This document shows, one piece after another, positions 42,358 to 51,138 of a stretch of 64,000 nt of DNA. A program made the translations under genes and the position numbers. A model generated the notes under the pieces. That model searched no databases and was not told the DNA's origin. It saw only the letters and a program-made list of their open reading frames with translations. Numbering within the stretch: the first letter of the stretch is position 1; each line of letters opens with the position of its first letter. Source of the DNA: Pseudomonadota bacterium (GTDB lineage: Bacteria; Pseudomonadota; Alphaproteobacteria; Micropepsales; Micropepsaceae); the NCBI GenBank assembly GCA_018241025.1, contig JAFEEQ010000015.1, positions 248,001 through 312,000 on the forward strand, read 5' to 3'.

Positions 42358-43938
42358 TCAGTGCGCCTTGGCGGTGCGCAGGTCGGCGGTCGCGTCGTTG
42401 GTCTTGGTCTCGAGCGCGGTGCGCACCAGGGTCTCGTCAGTCTTCAGGCGCACGGCCTTGAAGTCGCGCAGTTCCTTGCCCGCAAGCTTGCGGCCCTGCG
42501 CCACCTTCACCTTCAGCGGATTGACCTGGGTGCCGTGCTGGAAGATCTCATAGTGCAGATGTGGCCCGGTGGTGATGCCGGTGTTGCCGCTATAGGCGAT
42601 GATCTGGCCTTGCCGCACGCGGCTGCCCGGATGGATGCCCGGCGCGAAACGCGACAGGTGGCCATATCCCGTGCCCCAGCCATTGCCCATGTCGATCTTC
42701 ACGAAGTTGCCATAGCCGCCGACATGGCCGGCGATCACCACCGTGCCGGTGCCTGCCGCCATCACCGGCGTTCCCACCGGCACCGCGAAATCGATGCCCT
42801 TGTGCATGCGGGTGTAGCCGAGCACCGGATGATAGCGCATGCCGAAACCCGACGAGATGCGCGCGCCGTCGACCGGCGTCTTCATCAGCATGCCGCGCAG
42901 GCTCTCGCCATTGGCGTCGAAATATTCGGGCGCCTGCTTCGGATCGGGCTGATAGCGATAGACGGCGTATTCGTGCCCGCCGGTGCGCATCATCGCGTAA
43001 TCGATGTCGCCTTCCCGCGCCGCCTGGCCATCCGGCGTGTAGTAGTAGCTGTAATAGACCTCGAAGCTGTCGCCTGGCCGCAGGTCGCGCTGGAAGTCGA
43101 CCTTGTAGGAGAACATCTTGATCATCGCGACCGTGACGTCGGTCGGGATGCCGGCCTGCGTCGCCGCGAGATAGAGCGAAGAGTCGATTTTGCCGCCGAC
43201 GCGATGGGTATGCTCGACGAGCTTCTTGATCGTATCGGCTGCGGTATAGCTGCTGTCGGGCTGGCGCGTCACCGTCACATCGTGCTCGACCGAGGGCGAG
43301 AAGGTGATCGACAGCAGGCGTCCGAGCGACGTCGTCGCCACCGGGATCACGATCCCGCCGGAATCGTCCGAATTGGCCGCGGGTTGACCGGCCGGCGTGG
43401 CCGGCGCCGTAGCGTTTTCCGGCGCGGACTCGAACGTCACCGTGAAACTCTGGCCGGCGCGCGCGTTGCGCAGGTCGAAGACCTTGTCGAGCGCGGCGAT
43501 CGCCGCCGACACGTCGCCGCCGGGCACGCCGGCGTCGTTCAGCACACCGGCAAGCGTATCGCCGGAGTCGAGCGTGAGCGTGCGCGTTTCGACGCCGGGC
43601 GTCTCGTCATCGGCGGCATTCTCATCGGCAAGGTTCTGGTCGAGCGGCGCCGGCGGCTGTATCGCGGCTTCCTTCTCGCCCCGCGAGCCGAGAAGATTGC
43701 TACTGGCGCTGACAAGTTCGCTGAAAAGCCGATAGGGCAGGAACGTTGCGGTGGCTTCCTGCGTTTTGGGATGGAGCGGCGGCATCGCCGTCGCGGCAAG
43801 CCAGGCCATGGTGCCGGCGACAAGACCGGTGATCGTGGTCGACACGAGGGCCCAGCGGCCGTCGGTGGTGGCGAGTGCGCCCGAAGCGGAACGCAGAGAA
43901 CGGCGCATACCATTCCAGCGCATCTGCAAAAGTCTCAC
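42358..43938 (-). CDS. M23-family peptidoglycan metallopeptidase
   Basis: The 526-residue protein has an N-terminal membrane anchor (about 30-50), a LysM-like or OapA-like region with LDSGDTLAGVLNDAGVP, a beta-rich middle domain and a C-terminal M23 (lysostaphin/LytM) domain. Zinc ligands are in MHKGIDFAVP and the HLHYEI end motif. The likely periplasmic role is cell-wall endopeptidase, MepM-like. The start is GTG at 43938 with AGGAG 5 bp upstream; an ATG at 43923 is the alternative. Confidence 0.92.
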   Translation of the reverse strand: MRLLQMRWNGMRRSLRSASGALATTDGRWALVSTTITGLVAGTMAWLAATAMPPLHPKTQEATATFLPYRLFSELVSASSNLLGSRGEKEAAIQPPAPLDQNLADENAADDETPGVETRTLTLDSGDTLAGVLNDAGVPGGDVSAAIAALDKVFDLRNARAGQSFTVTFESAPENATAPATPAGQPAANSDDSGGIVIPVATTSLGRLLSITFSPSVEHDVTVTRQPDSSYTAADTIKKLVEHTHRVGGKIDSSLYLAATQAGIPTDVTVAMIKMFSYKVDFQRDLRPGDSFEVYYSYYYTPDGQAAREGDIDYAMMRTGGHEYAVYRYQPDPKQAPEYFDANGESLRGMLMKTPVDGARISSGFGMRYHPVLGYTRMHKGIDFAVPVGTPVMAAGTGTVVIAGHVGGYGNFVKIDMGNGWGTGYGHLSRFAPGIHPGSRVRQGQIIAYSGNTGITTGPHLHYEIFQHGTQVNPLKVKVAQGRKLAGKELRDFKAVRLKTDETLVRTALETKTNDATADLRTAKAH

Positions 43939-44357
43939 GTCGGCTCCTGTCTTTCAGTGTCGACGCGCAAAAGACGCGCCAACCCCAGCCCAGTGTTATG
44001 CCCCCGGAGCAAAGCCGGCGTGCGAGGGCATATAGCCGGACATAATGTAGGGGCGTCAACCCTTTAGGTTTGGTTAACGATTCGCTGACAGGCGGAACTC
44101 GGGCCCTTGCTGAGTGCGCGCGGATGGAAATGAAACAGGTTCCAGATCCAAGCCTCATCTTGGCAGGGCTCGATCCATGGCGCCAACGTGCGGACGCCAG
44201 CCAGCGCGCGCGTCTGGATGCGTTGAGTCTGGGCGCGAAGCGCCGACCCCAATGTCACGCGGAGACGCGGAGTGGAGCCAGACCTCCACGTGAATCTTTT
44301 CGGCGCATCACTCCTGCTGCACAACCAGATTGGACGCCGCCACAACGCACGAAAAAA
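43939..44357. other. Gene-free stretch upstream of the M23 gene
   Basis: About 420 bp with no convincing gene. The first 130 bp should hold the M23 gene promoter. A plus-strand frame (44070-44387) and a minus-strand frame (44064-44345) are open, but neither has a family look, and the first runs into the terminator of the operon at 44405. A GC-rich hairpin (GGCGC-GAA-GCGCC, about 44233-44245) is the only other feature I can see. Confidence 0.6.
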
Positions 44358-44383
44358 GACCCGCGACGTTTCCGCCGCGGGTC
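44352..44383 (-). terminator. Rho-independent terminator of the PadR operon
   Basis: Minus strand: GACCCGCG, a 10-base loop, CGCGGGTC, then TTTTTT. This is a textbook intrinsic terminator 20 bp after the stop of the sensor-domain gene. Confidence 0.92.
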
Positions 44384-44404
44384 ATAGAGCCGTCTCAGGG
44401 GGAC

Positions 44405-45313
44405 TTAGAGACGGACGAGAAGACCTTCCGCGATCTTGCCGTGCACCCAGCCGATGGCGCGGGCGATATGCAGGACCAGGAAGAAGAGCACGATGCCGAG
44501 CAGGCCGAACACGATCAGGCCCGGCGCGGTATGCAGGAAGTGCTCGAGATAGGGCGCACCGTCGATCTGCACTTTCGACTCGCCGGTGATCAGGCTGTAG
44601 AGCGCGCCGCCGGTGATGCCGAGCGAAACCGCCAGACCGACCACCGCGGCCACGAAGTAGACGATGCCGAGCGGCAGGCGGATCAGCATGTAGAACAGCG
44701 ACGACCAGGTGCGGATGTCGATCAGCGTGTCCTTGATCTTGGTCCACAGGCTTTCGTCGCTCGGCGTCGCGGCGGGAAGGCGGCGCGGCATGCGCACGCC
44801 GAGCAAGGCTTCCACCATTCGGCCCTCGACATGCGCGAGCACGCGGATCGAGGCGACGAACAGAAGGAAGAACGGCACGCCGATGATCAGGATGGCGAAA
44901 CCGAGCGACATCGAAATTCCGGCGGCGCACCACACGAAATAGAATATGCCGGTCGGCAGCGCGAGCAGCATGTAGAGCAGGGCGCCATAGGTGCGCGGAT
45001 CCGAAACGACATTGAAGAAGCCGAAATGGCGATCCTCGCCCTGACTCTCGGGCTGGGGGAAGGGTGTCGCGATGCTGTGTTCCATGTCTCTGTACTCCTC
45101 CGCAATCTCGGCCGGCGTGCCGTAGGTCTCGATCACACCGGCGAGAATCTCTTTTTCTGACAGGTCAGGGTTCTGCGCGATCTCGTTGTTCAAATGGTCT
45201 TCGCAATCGGCGAGCGCATCGCTCACCAATCCCGCGGGCGCGCCTTTCAGCGCGCCGCGCAGTTGCGCGAGGTAGGCGCCAACGGTCTCAGGCGGCTGCG
45301 CCGGCATGACCAT
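44405..45313 (-). CDS. Membrane protein with HAAS/DUF1700-like and sensor domains
   Basis: The 302-residue protein has an N-terminal helical domain (about 5-80, ALADCEDHLNNEIAQ, ETYGTPAEIAEEYRDME) like the DUF1700/HAAS signalling module that accompanies PadR regulators. It is followed by about four to six membrane helices in two similar halves (SDPRTYGALLYMLLALPTGIFYF and DIRTWSSLFYMLIRLPLGIVYF), the pattern of the 'putative sensor' domain usually found on histidine kinases. No kinase is attached. The start overlaps padR by about 26 bp; GGGAG lies upstream. It probably acts with PadR. Confidence 0.83.
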   Translation of the reverse strand: MVMPAQPPETVGAYLAQLRGALKGAPAGLVSDALADCEDHLNNEIAQNPDLSEKEILAGVIETYGTPAEIAEEYRDMEHSIATPFPQPESQGEDRHFGFFNVVSDPRTYGALLYMLLALPTGIFYFVWCAAGISMSLGFAILIIGVPFFLLFVASIRVLAHVEGRMVEALLGVRMPRRLPAATPSDESLWTKIKDTLIDIRTWSSLFYMLIRLPLGIVYFVAAVVGLAVSLGITGGALYSLITGESKVQIDGAPYLEHFLHTAPGLIVFGLLGIVLFFLVLHIARAIGWVHGKIAEGLLVRL

Positions 45314-45686
45314 CGGTCGTCTCTCCCGCTCCGCCCTTCAGGGCGTCGTCGACGAACTCACGCATGTCGCGCCAGGCGAACTGCCATTCGGAGAGCGCTT
45401 TGCGTCCGTCGTCGGTGATGTCGTAGTAGCGGCGCGGCGGCCCGAAAGCCGAAGCCTCGACCCGGCTCGACAGCAAGCCCGTGGCATTGAGGGACCTGAG
45501 AACGGGGTAGATGGCACCCTGCTTGAAGATCAGTCCGCCTTCGCCTTCGGCCTTCACGGCCTTGGCAATTTCGTATCCGTACATTTCCCGTCCGGCGCGC
45601 GCGAGCACGGCCAGCAGGACGAGCGATGAGAGCCCGGCCATGAGTTCTTTTCGGAACTTGCGTGTGAATTGAGATTCCTCGGTCAC
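45288..45686 (-). CDS. PadR-family transcriptional regulator
   Basis: The 132-residue protein has a winged helix in its N-terminal two thirds: LLAVLARAGREMYGYEIAKAVK, GGLIFKQGAIYPVLRSLNATGLL and GPPRRYYDITDDGRKAL, the PadR signature. A short C-terminal helix is for dimerisation. The GTG start at 45686 follows GGAG by about 10 bp. It is first in a two-gene operon with the sensor-domain protein and likely represses its own promoter through the inverted repeat at 45716-45741. Confidence 0.93.
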   Translation of the reverse strand: MTEESQFTRKFRKELMAGLSSLVLLAVLARAGREMYGYEIAKAVKAEGEGGLIFKQGAIYPVLRSLNATGLLSSRVEASAFGPPRRYYDITDDGRKALSEWQFAWRDMREFVDDALKGGAGETTDGHAGAAA

Positions 45687-45715
45687 AACGCCTGTTCTCC
45701 GCCTCCTTGCTATTA

Positions 45716-45751
45716 CGAAGTCCTATCTAGCATGAACTTCGCACTATGCAA
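45716..45751 (-). promoter_or_regulatory. Predicted padR promoter with overlapping operator
   Basis: Minus strand: TTGCAT, 16 bp, TAGATA as -35/-10 elements, ending 38 bp before the GTG. An inverted repeat CGAAGT-N14-ACTTCG (45716-45741) brackets the -10 element, placed so that a bound dimer would block RNA polymerase. The promoter assignment is inferred. Confidence 0.5.
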
Positions 45752-45859
45752 GAGTGCCCTGTACTGAAGTTAAAAATATTTTGATTCGCCTGCGAATTCG
45801 CATCCGCAACAAGGCTCTAGGACATTGTTCCCGAACCGCCACAACCGTAAGGTCGTGCC

Positions 45860-48800
45860 ATGACGAAGGGGGCCACGGACGCCGTCGAGGCGTTCATCCG
45901 GCATTGGGAGGGGCGCGAAGGCGGGCAGGAGCGCGCCAACTACGCCCTTTTCCTCGTCCAGCTTTGCGAGATTCTGGGCGTCGCGCCGCCCGAACCGGCC
46001 GGCGCCACCACCGAGCACAACAACTACGTCTTTGAGCGCCGGGTCGACATGCCGAACCCGGACGGCAGCCGCTCGCTCGGCCGCATCGACCTCTACAAGC
46101 GGGGTTGCTTCGTCCTGGAGGCCAAGCAGTCGCGCCAGCAGGGCGGCACCAAGGAGATCGCAGGTCAGGGCCAGCTCTTCGTCGCCGAGCCCAAGATTCG
46201 TGGCCGCCGTTCCGATGCCGACCGGGCCTGGGACGTTCTCATGCAGAACGCCAAGCAGCAGGCCGAAGGTTATGCCCGTGCCGTTCCCGGCGAATGGCCA
46301 CCCTTCATCCTCGTCTGCGATGTCGGCCATGTCATCGAGGTCTATGCCGATTTCTCGGGGCAGGGGAAGAACTACGGCCAGTTCCCCGATCGCCAGAACT
46401 TCCGCATCTATCTCGAAGATCTGCGCAAGCCCGAAATCCGCGAGCGCCTTGCCGCGATCTGGACCGATCCGCACAGCCTCGATCCCGCCCGCAAATCCGC
46501 CCGCGTCACCCGCGAGATCGCGGCGCGCCTTGCCGCCGTTTCCAAATCGCTGGAGCGTCACAAGCACAAGGCCGAAGACGTCGCCATGTTCCTTATGCGC
46601 TGCATCTTCACGATGTTCGCGGAAGACGTGGAGCTGCTGCCGAAGGAATCGTTCCGGAATCTGCTCGAGCGCTGCAGCGCCGACCCGTCGATCTTCCCGC
46701 GCATGGTCGGACAGCTCTGGGAAGCGATGGACGAAGGCAAGTTCGCCTATGCGCTCGAAGCCGATGTCCGCCGCTTCAACGGCGAGTTCTTCAAGTCGCG
46801 CGGCGTGTTCGCGCTGGACCGCGAGGAGATCGGCGAACTTCTCGCCGCGGCGAAGGCCGACTGGCGCGATGTTGACCCTTCGATCTTCGGAACGCTGATC
46901 GAGCAGGCGCTCGATCCGGATGAGCGTCGCCGCCTCGGCGCCCATTTCACGCCGCGCTCCTATGTCGAGCGCCTCGTCATCGCCACCGTGATCGAGCCCT
47001 TGCGTGCCGACTGGAACAACGTCCTCTCGACCGTGGAGCGCCAGAAGGCCGAGCGCCGCAACGACGACGCCATCGCCACCGTCGCGGCCTTCCACGAAAC
47101 CTTGTGCAAGACCCGCATCCTCGATCCGGCCTGCGGCTCGGGGAATTTCCTCTATGTCTCCCTCGAGCTGATGAAGAAGCTCGAAGGCGAAGTCCTCGAC
47201 GTGCTCGTCAATCTCGGTGGACAGGAGGCGTTGCGCGGCCTTGCCGGGCACACCGTCGACCCGCACCAGTTCCTCGGCCTCGAGATCAACCCGCGCGCCG
47301 CAGCGATCGCCGAACTCGTGCTCTGGATCGGCTACTTGCAATGGCACATCCGCACCAAGGGCGGCATCCCGCAGGAGCCGATCCTGCAAGCCTTCCACAA
47401 CATCGAAGTCAAGGATGCGGTGCTGACCTGGGACGGCTATCCGGTACCGAAGATCGTCGATGGCAAGGAGACCTATCCGAACGCGAAGCGCCCAAAATGG
47501 CCGGAGGCGGAGTTCATCGTCGGCAATCCGCCGTTTATTGGCAAGGGTGAACGGTTTCGCGAGTCATTTAACGACCGGTACATCGCCTCCCTCTGGGGTG
47601 CGCACAAGGAGGTTAGTCGATCTGCCGACTTTGTTATGTATTGGTGGAATGAAGCAGCCGAAATTCTAACTCGTAAACGCACGGCCTTGAAAAGATTTGG
47701 TCTGGTCACAACAAACTCAATCACGCAAGTCTTCAATCGACGCGTGGTGGAGCGGCATCTGAACGCTGATTCACATATTTCGCTCGTGTTTGCAATTCCA
47801 GATCATCCATGGACAGAGGCAACTGACGATGCCGCTGCAGTGAGGATTGCAATGACCGTCGCACAAGAAGGCAAGCATATCGGCAGAGTGCGGATCGTTG
47901 TTGCTGAAGCCGAATTGGACGGAGAAGCTCCCAATATCGAATTCGTCGAAGCGGCGGGGGTGATCCATTCCGATTTAACTATCGGACCCGACATCACTTC
48001 CGCGCTCCCACTCGCGTCGAATAGAGATTTGGCCTCAATGGGACCGGCTCTTGGCGGTCGTGGATTCGTATTGGACAATTCAGGCCTTAGTCATCTTGGT
48101 GGTACGACATCTTCAAAATGGGTTCGCCGCCTGACAACGGGCAAAGACATTACCGGCCATCATCGCAATAGATATGTCATTGATGTACGTGACTTTGAGT
48201 CAGACGATGATCTGCGTCGCGAGATGCCGTCAGTCTACCAGCACCTCAAACTCTCGGTGTACCCAGCACGAGCCAACAACAACGATCCGAAGCTAAGGAA
48301 ATATTGGTGGCGATATAGACGCAGTAATGAAACCTATTTCGACGCCATTGATGGCCTGTCAAGATTCGTTGCGACCGTTGAGACCACAAAGCATCGCGTG
48401 TTCGTATTTGTCGACGCACAGGAAATGCTTGAACACGGCGTGATAGGATTTGGCCTTCCTGACGCATGGCATTTGGGGGTCCTTTCCAGCAGATTTCATG
48501 TGACCTGGACGCTAGCTAGCGGAGGCACACTTGAGGACCGTCCACGCTACAACAAGGACGTCTGCTTCGACCCCTTCCCATTCCCCGATGCCAACCCGAT
48601 CCAGCAGCAGACTATCCGCGTCATCGCCGAAGAGCTCGACGCCCATCGCAAGCGCGTGCTCGCCGAGCATCCCAAGCTCACGCTCACCGGCCTCTACAAC
48701 GTGCTCGAAGATCTGCGCAAAGGCGTCGCGCCGGATGCGCTCGATGCGAAGGACCGGCAGACCTTCGACGACGGCCAGGTTCTCATCCTGAAAGAGCTGC

Positions 48801-49255
48801 ACGAGCGTCTCGACGTTGCCGTGGCCGCCGCCTATGGCTGGCCGGCCGATCTCGCCGACGAAGAGATCCTTTCCCGGCTCGTCGCGCTCAACAAGCAGCG
48901 AGCTGCCGAGGAAGCGCGCGGGCAGGTCCGCTGGCTGCGCCCGGACTATCAGATCCCGCGCTTCGGTTCGCAGAAGGAGAAGGCGGAGCTCGATCTTGTC
49001 GGCGGCGAAGGGCATGCCACCGCGCCCGAACCTGGCAAGAAGACGAGCTTCCCGGCCGACGACGTTTCGCAGACGGCGGCGGTCATGGCTGTCCTCGCAC
49101 ATGCGAGCGGTCCGCTCGATGCCGGCGCCGTTGCCGTCGCCTTCAAACAGGGCCGGCGCGTTACGGCCAAGGTCTCGGCGGTTCTGGCTGCGCTGGTACG
49201 CATGGGTGTCGTTTCGGCCAGCGGCACAACTTTCGCGCTTCGCCGGGTTGCATAG
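45860..49255 (+). CDS. Type IIL (MmeI-like) restriction-modification enzyme
   Basis: A single 1131-residue chain. The nuclease domain at the front has D77 and the E87-A-K89 motif in LYKRGCFVLEAKQS. A helical linker (about 200-400) is followed by an adenine methyltransferase with motif I DPACGSGNFLY (about 421) and motif IV GNPPF (about 554-558), then a target-recognition region (about 600-900). It cuts and methylates on one polypeptide, so no separate partner is needed. Bases about 47540-48540 are visibly poorer in GC than the flanks, suggesting exchange of the specificity part. It stands alone with no other defence gene. Confidence 0.88.
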   Translation: MTKGATDAVEAFIRHWEGREGGQERANYALFLVQLCEILGVAPPEPAGATTEHNNYVFERRVDMPNPDGSRSLGRIDLYKRGCFVLEAKQSRQQGGTKEIAGQGQLFVAEPKIRGRRSDADRAWDVLMQNAKQQAEGYARAVPGEWPPFILVCDVGHVIEVYADFSGQGKNYGQFPDRQNFRIYLEDLRKPEIRERLAAIWTDPHSLDPARKSARVTREIAARLAAVSKSLERHKHKAEDVAMFLMRCIFTMFAEDVELLPKESFRNLLERCSADPSIFPRMVGQLWEAMDEGKFAYALEADVRRFNGEFFKSRGVFALDREEIGELLAAAKADWRDVDPSIFGTLIEQALDPDERRRLGAHFTPRSYVERLVIATVIEPLRADWNNVLSTVERQKAERRNDDAIATVAAFHETLCKTRILDPACGSGNFLYVSLELMKKLEGEVLDVLVNLGGQEALRGLAGHTVDPHQFLGLEINPRAAAIAELVLWIGYLQWHIRTKGGIPQEPILQAFHNIEVKDAVLTWDGYPVPKIVDGKETYPNAKRPKWPEAEFIVGNPPFIGKGERFRESFNDRYIASLWGAHKEVSRSADFVMYWWNEAAEILTRKRTALKRFGLVTTNSITQVFNRRVVERHLNADSHISLVFAIPDHPWTEATDDAAAVRIAMTVAQEGKHIGRVRIVVAEAELDGEAPNIEFVEAAGVIHSDLTIGPDITSALPLASNRDLASMGPALGGRGFVLDNSGLSHLGGTTSSKWVRRLTTGKDITGHHRNRYVIDVRDFESDDDLRREMPSVYQHLKLSVYPARANNNDPKLRKYWWRYRRSNETYFDAIDGLSRFVATVETTKHRVFVFVDAQEMLEHGVIGFGLPDAWHLGVLSSRFHVTWTLASGGTLEDRPRYNKDVCFDPFPFPDANPIQQQTIRVIAEELDAHRKRVLAEHPKLTLTGLYNVLEDLRKGVAPDALDAKDRQTFDDGQVLILKELHERLDVAVAAAYGWPADLADEEILSRLVALNKQRAAEEARGQVRWLRPDYQIPRFGSQKEKAELDLVGGEGHATAPEPGKKTSFPADDVSQTAAVMAVLAHASGPLDAGAVAVAFKQGRRVTAKVSAVLAALVRMGVVSASGTTFALRRVA

Positions 49256-49340
49256 AAAAAATTCGGCGCACCCCTTGAACGTACCGTGAACAACCACCAA
49301 TTGCAGGGGTCCGCAGTTTCGCGGTTACCGGGAGGTGGTC

Positions 49341-49757
49341 ATGGCTGGATACTTTGCCGATGCATATGCGCTGTCGCACCGTCTCGACGCGCGCATCGCC
49401 GCCGGGGTGGTCTCGCAGCAGGGCTTGTCCACGCTGCTTTGCCAATACATTCAGGCGGTTGAGGCTGGTTTCTCTCATTCGAACCGCAAAAATCGCAGAA
49501 ACCGGGTTTCGCGGACACGCGGCGCAGGCCTGTCCACGCCGAATGTCCAGCCGGCCCAATGGCTTGGCGGAGATTCGATCCATTCGAACCCGGAATTTCG
49601 CATTCCGAAACGCCGTCGCGGCGGGCAACACGGAAACGAGAATCGCCGCATACACGGCCTCTACTCGCAGGAGAGCCTGACCGTCGCTCGGGAGGGCAGG
49701 GCTCTCCTCGTCGCCATCAAAGCCTGCGAGACTCTGATCCAACCCCGAAAGTCGTAA
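49341..49757 (+). CDS. Doubtful hypothetical protein
   Basis: A 138-codon frame with a good GGGAGG site 5 bp upstream. The first 45 residues (MAGYFADAYALSHRLDARI, AAGVVSQQGLSTLLCQYIQA) look like a real helical protein. After that the sequence turns Arg/Asn/Ser-rich and has the composition of noncoding or frameshifted DNA. It may be a short gene with a decayed 3' end. It lies in the 516-bp region between the restriction enzyme and the acetyltransferase; nothing else is seen there. Confidence 0.35.
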   Translation: MAGYFADAYALSHRLDARIAAGVVSQQGLSTLLCQYIQAVEAGFSHSNRKNRRNRVSRTRGAGLSTPNVQPAQWLGGDSIHSNPEFRIPKRRRGGQHGNENRRIHGLYSQESLTVAREGRALLVAIKACETLIQPRKS

Positions 49758-49771
49758 TAGAAGCACAAGCC

Positions 49772-50593
49772 ATGAATCTCGAAGCCTATCTCGCCCGCAT
49801 CGGTCTCGACCGTCCGCCGCCGCCGACCCTGGCCGGTCTGCGCATGGTACATCGCGCCCATCTGCTCGCGATTCCGTACGAGAATCTCGACGTCCAGCTC
49901 GGCCGCCCGCTCACCACCGCACCGGAAGAAGCCTTCGAGAAGATCGTCAGCCGCGGCCGTGGCGGCTGGTGCTACGAGATGAACGGTCTGCTCGGCTGGG
50001 CGCTCGGCGAACTCGGCTTCCATGTCACACGCGCCACGGGTGCCGTGGTGCGTTCGCTCAAGGGCGAGGCGGCGGAGGGCAATCATCTCGTGCTGCGCGT
50101 CGAGCTGCCCGAGGGCATCTACCTTGCCGATGTCGGCTTCGGCGACGGGCCACGCGATCCGATCCCGGTGTCCGTCGGCGCCTTCGAAAGCGCCGGCTTC
50201 GTCTTCAGTCTTTCGCGGGTCGACGATGCCTGGTGGCGCTTCTCGAACGATCCGCGCGGCGGTGCGCCGAATTTCGATTTCAATCTCGCACCGGCCGATG
50301 AAGCCTTGCTGTCCGACCGCTGCATCATGCTCCAGACCTCGGAGCAATCGCCCTTCGTGCAGAACCTGGTCGCCCAGCGTCACACTGCGGACGGCATTGC
50401 GATCCTGCGCGGCCGGGTGCTGCGCCGCCTTACGCCGGCGGCCACAGACGAATGCGAGATCGCCGATGCCGGCGAACTAATCCGTACACTGAGTGACGTC
50501 TTCGGCCTCGACGTCCCGGAGGTCGCGACGCTCTGGCCGCGCATCGTTGCCCGCCATGACGAGGTGTTGGCGCAGAAGCGCGCCCAGCGATGA
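49772..50593 (+). CDS. nat: Arylamine N-acetyltransferase
   Basis: The 273-residue cytoplasmic enzyme transfers acetyl from acetyl-CoA to arylamines and hydrazines. The full Cys-His-Asp triad is visible: C67 in RGGWCYEMN, H105 in EGNHLVLRV and D120 in LADVGFGD. IPYENLDVQLGR near the start is also typical. I chose the ATG at 49772; the longer frame is not conserved. It ends at a bidirectional hairpin. Confidence 0.95.
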   Translation: MNLEAYLARIGLDRPPPPTLAGLRMVHRAHLLAIPYENLDVQLGRPLTTAPEEAFEKIVSRGRGGWCYEMNGLLGWALGELGFHVTRATGAVVRSLKGEAAEGNHLVLRVELPEGIYLADVGFGDGPRDPIPVSVGAFESAGFVFSLSRVDDAWWRFSNDPRGGAPNFDFNLAPADEALLSDRCIMLQTSEQSPFVQNLVAQRHTADGIAILRGRVLRRLTPAATDECEIADAGELIRTLSDVFGLDVPEVATLWPRIVARHDEVLAQKRAQR

Positions 50594-50605
50594 GCATCGC
50601 ACATG

Positions 50606-50636
50606 AAAAAGCCCGGCGCATATCGCGGCGCCGGGC
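50606..50636 (-). terminator. Terminator between convergent genes
   Basis: GCCCGGCGC (50611-50619) pairs with GCGCCGGGC (50628-50636) around an eight-base loop. On the minus strand it is followed by TTTTTC, ending the exported-protein gene at 50656. On the plus strand the T-run is weaker (CTTTCCC), but it may also serve nat. Confidence 0.85.
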
Positions 50637-50655
50637 CTTTCCCATTGCAGAACGC

Positions 50656-50973
50656 TTAGTCGTGAACGGTGAACGTCTTCACCTTGCAGAGGTTCTGGCC
50701 GCGGAACTCCGCAGTACCGCCATCGTCGAACACGGCTTTGATGTCGTAGTTGCAGGTGGTGCGGCCGTCCGCGATCGTCACGGCCAGTCCTTCGCCGGGA
50801 TCGACATCGCTGTCGAGGATATTGTCTTCCCAGTCGTTCGTTCCGACATGGGAGACATACACTTCGGTCAGAGTCGTGTCGGTGTTGTTCTGGATGGTGA
50901 TATAGAGGTCTTCGGCCAGAGCCGGCGTCGCCAGAAGGAACGCGGCTGCCAAAGCAATAACAAAACGCTTCAT
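50656..50973 (-). CDS. Small periplasmic protein of unknown function
   Basis: The 105-residue protein has a clear signal peptide (MKRFVIALAAAFLLATPALA, then EDLYITI). The mature part is an all-beta type (NNTDTTLTEVYVSHVGTN, DWEDNILDSDVDPGEG) with two cysteines, C in TTCNYDI and in QNLCKVK, that could pair. It belongs to a set of small alphaproteobacterial exported proteins I cannot name. I start at the ATG at 50973. A separate terminator follows. Confidence 0.78.
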   Translation of the reverse strand: MKRFVIALAAAFLLATPALAEDLYITIQNNTDTTLTEVYVSHVGTNDWEDNILDSDVDPGEGLAVTIADGRTTCNYDIKAVFDDGGTAEFRGQNLCKVKTFTVHD

Positions 50974-51138
50974 ATGGATGATTGCCTTTTTAAACGCGTC
51001 GGCCCCCTGCCGAGCGCAAAAAGACACTGTAAAGATTCATCCGCGAACGCAATGGCGCAGCGACTGATCCACACATTTATGTCACTCAAATCGGTGATGC
51101 AGGGGAATGCCAGTCGATCGCCTCGTGTTCCGCTATGC

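Noticed and set aside
42325..44067. 580-codon plus-strand open frame
   Set aside because: Antisense to the M23 peptidase; composition not protein-like.
44070..44387. 105-codon plus-strand open frame in the gap before the PadR operon
   Set aside because: It runs through the intrinsic terminator of the opposite operon and shows no family pattern; its front part is only mildly coding-like.
45770..47398. 542-codon minus-strand open frame
   Set aside because: Antisense to the type IIL enzyme, which carries recognisable catalytic motifs.
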